NCBI GenBank assembly: GCA_937879875.1
Contig: CALFMN010000034.1
Location: forward strand, 1 to 64,000
Origin: an uncultured Chloroflexota bacterium
GTDB taxonomy: Bacteria; Chloroflexota; Dehalococcoidia; CAUJGQ01
Direction of reading: 5' to 3'
Length of the DNA: 64,000 nucleotides
In this document: piece after piece, positions 63,630 through 64,000 of the stretch
How positions within the stretch are numbered: the stretch's first letter is position 1
Layout: the number at the start of each line of letters is the position of its first letter
Notes under the pieces: model-generated
The model's input: the letters and a program-made list of their open reading frames with translations, nothing else
Databases searched by the model: none
Told to the model about the DNA's origin: nothing
Made by a program: the position numbers and the translations under genes

Positions 63630-64000
63630 ATGGGCATCGTCGAGCTGATCCTGCGCAAGCGGGCGGGCAAGCGCCTGACCCGTCACGAGCTGCGGCAGGT
63701 GGTACGCGGCGCCGTCGACGGATCGGTTCCCGACTACCAGATCGCCGCCTGGCTGATGGCCGTGTGCTGGCAGGGCATGAGCGACGGGGAAACGGCAGAC
63801 CTGACGCTGGAGATGGCGGCAAGCGGCGCCACGCTTGACTGGAGCGACGTTCCCGGCGTGGTCGTGGACAAGCACAGCACCGGCGGTGTCGGCGACAAGG
63901 CGACGCTGGTCGTGGCGCCGATCGTGGCGGCCTGCGGCGTGCCCGTGGCCAAGCTTACCGGCCGCGGTCTCGGCCACACCGGCGGCACCGTCGACAAGCT
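63630..64000 (+). CDS. Pyrimidine-nucleoside (thymidine) phosphorylase, 5' part
   Basis: Cut by the right edge after about 123 codons. MGIVELILRKRAGKRLTRHE and YQIAAWLMAVCWQGMSDGE, then VDKHSTGGVGDKATL, the phosphate-binding signature of the family, and LTGRGLGHTGGTVDKL. Splits thymidine or uridine with phosphate to the base and (deoxy)ribose 1-phosphate. ATG 63630 is 3 nt after the small ORF. Confidence 0.93.
   Translation, partial: MGIVELILRKRAGKRLTRHELRQVVRGAVDGSVPDYQIAAWLMAVCWQGMSDGETADLTLEMAASGATLDWSDVPGVVVDKHSTGGVGDKATLVVAPIVAACGVPVAKLTGRGLGHTGGTVDK

Overview
The window is a GC-rich bacterial chromosome segment. Its gene content fits Chloroflexota best: a coenzyme F420-type luciferase-like oxidoreductase, a UbiA-family decaprenyl-phosphate phosphoribosyltransferase-like gene, a three-gene SDH operon with one large membrane anchor, a TGS-less ThrRS behind a T-box, and many GC-rich intergenic palindromes. 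Actinobacteriota cannot be excluded from sequence alone, and no rRNA is present.

Layout. 1-4616 is an accessory metabolic stretch on the minus strand: a wax ester synthase/DGAT cut by the left edge, a small unknown protein, a ProA-like dehydrogenase and an LLM oxidoreductase. 4755-14960 is a complete type I-C CRISPR-Cas locus on the minus strand, in the order cas3-cas5-cas8c-cas7-cas4-cas1-cas2-leader-array. The array has 23 identical repeats and 22 spacers. An extra, diverged repeat with a covarying stem sits alone between cas1 and cas2, and the sequence just after it shares a 10-mer with the array leader.

15282-17578 is a small insertion hot spot. It holds a 79-bp MITE-like element upstream of cas3, an intact tRNA-Leu(CAA), a three-gene DUF4160 / DUF2442-HTH / zinc-ribbon operon with a palindromic operator, a 62-bp partial copy of the tRNA-Leu gene, a long hairpin and tRNA-Gly(GCC). 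17643-25812 holds mostly housekeeping genes: fumarase, a sugar isomerase-like protein, an oxidoreductase, a Memo-like protein, a secreted protein and a threonine synthase. The 3' end of the threonine synthase gene was cut by a recent ISAs1-family insertion with a 10-bp target duplication.

27331-33180 is a plus-strand central-carbon cluster. It contains a carboxyltransferase trio matching the 12S, 5S and 1.3S subunits of methylmalonyl-CoA:pyruvate transcarboxylase, then NAD-type isocitrate dehydrogenase and malate dehydrogenase. With fumarase (18264) and succinate dehydrogenase (38643-42003) it covers much of the C4-dicarboxylate arm of metabolism. 33331-34450 is a scar region with a DUF433/PIN-like toxin-antitoxin pair whose toxin carries an amber stop, and a second copy of the mdh 3' end.

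34469-51191 is ordinary chromosome: envelope proteins, small stress-type enzymes, Nudix, SDR/epimerase, recN, NAD kinase, TlyA, YbaK and a UbiA-family prenyltransferase. 51444-56288 includes a secreted Asn/Gln-repeat protein with an Ig-like C-terminus, a decayed transposase, and a cluster of four small proteins, three of them paralogous and of unknown family. 57488-59128 contains two broken genes and a very GC-rich stretch. 59129-64000 has tRNA-Val, a T-box leader and thrS, a flavin reductase, a CaiB-type CoA-transferase and the start of a pyrimidine-nucleoside phosphorylase gene cut by the right edge.
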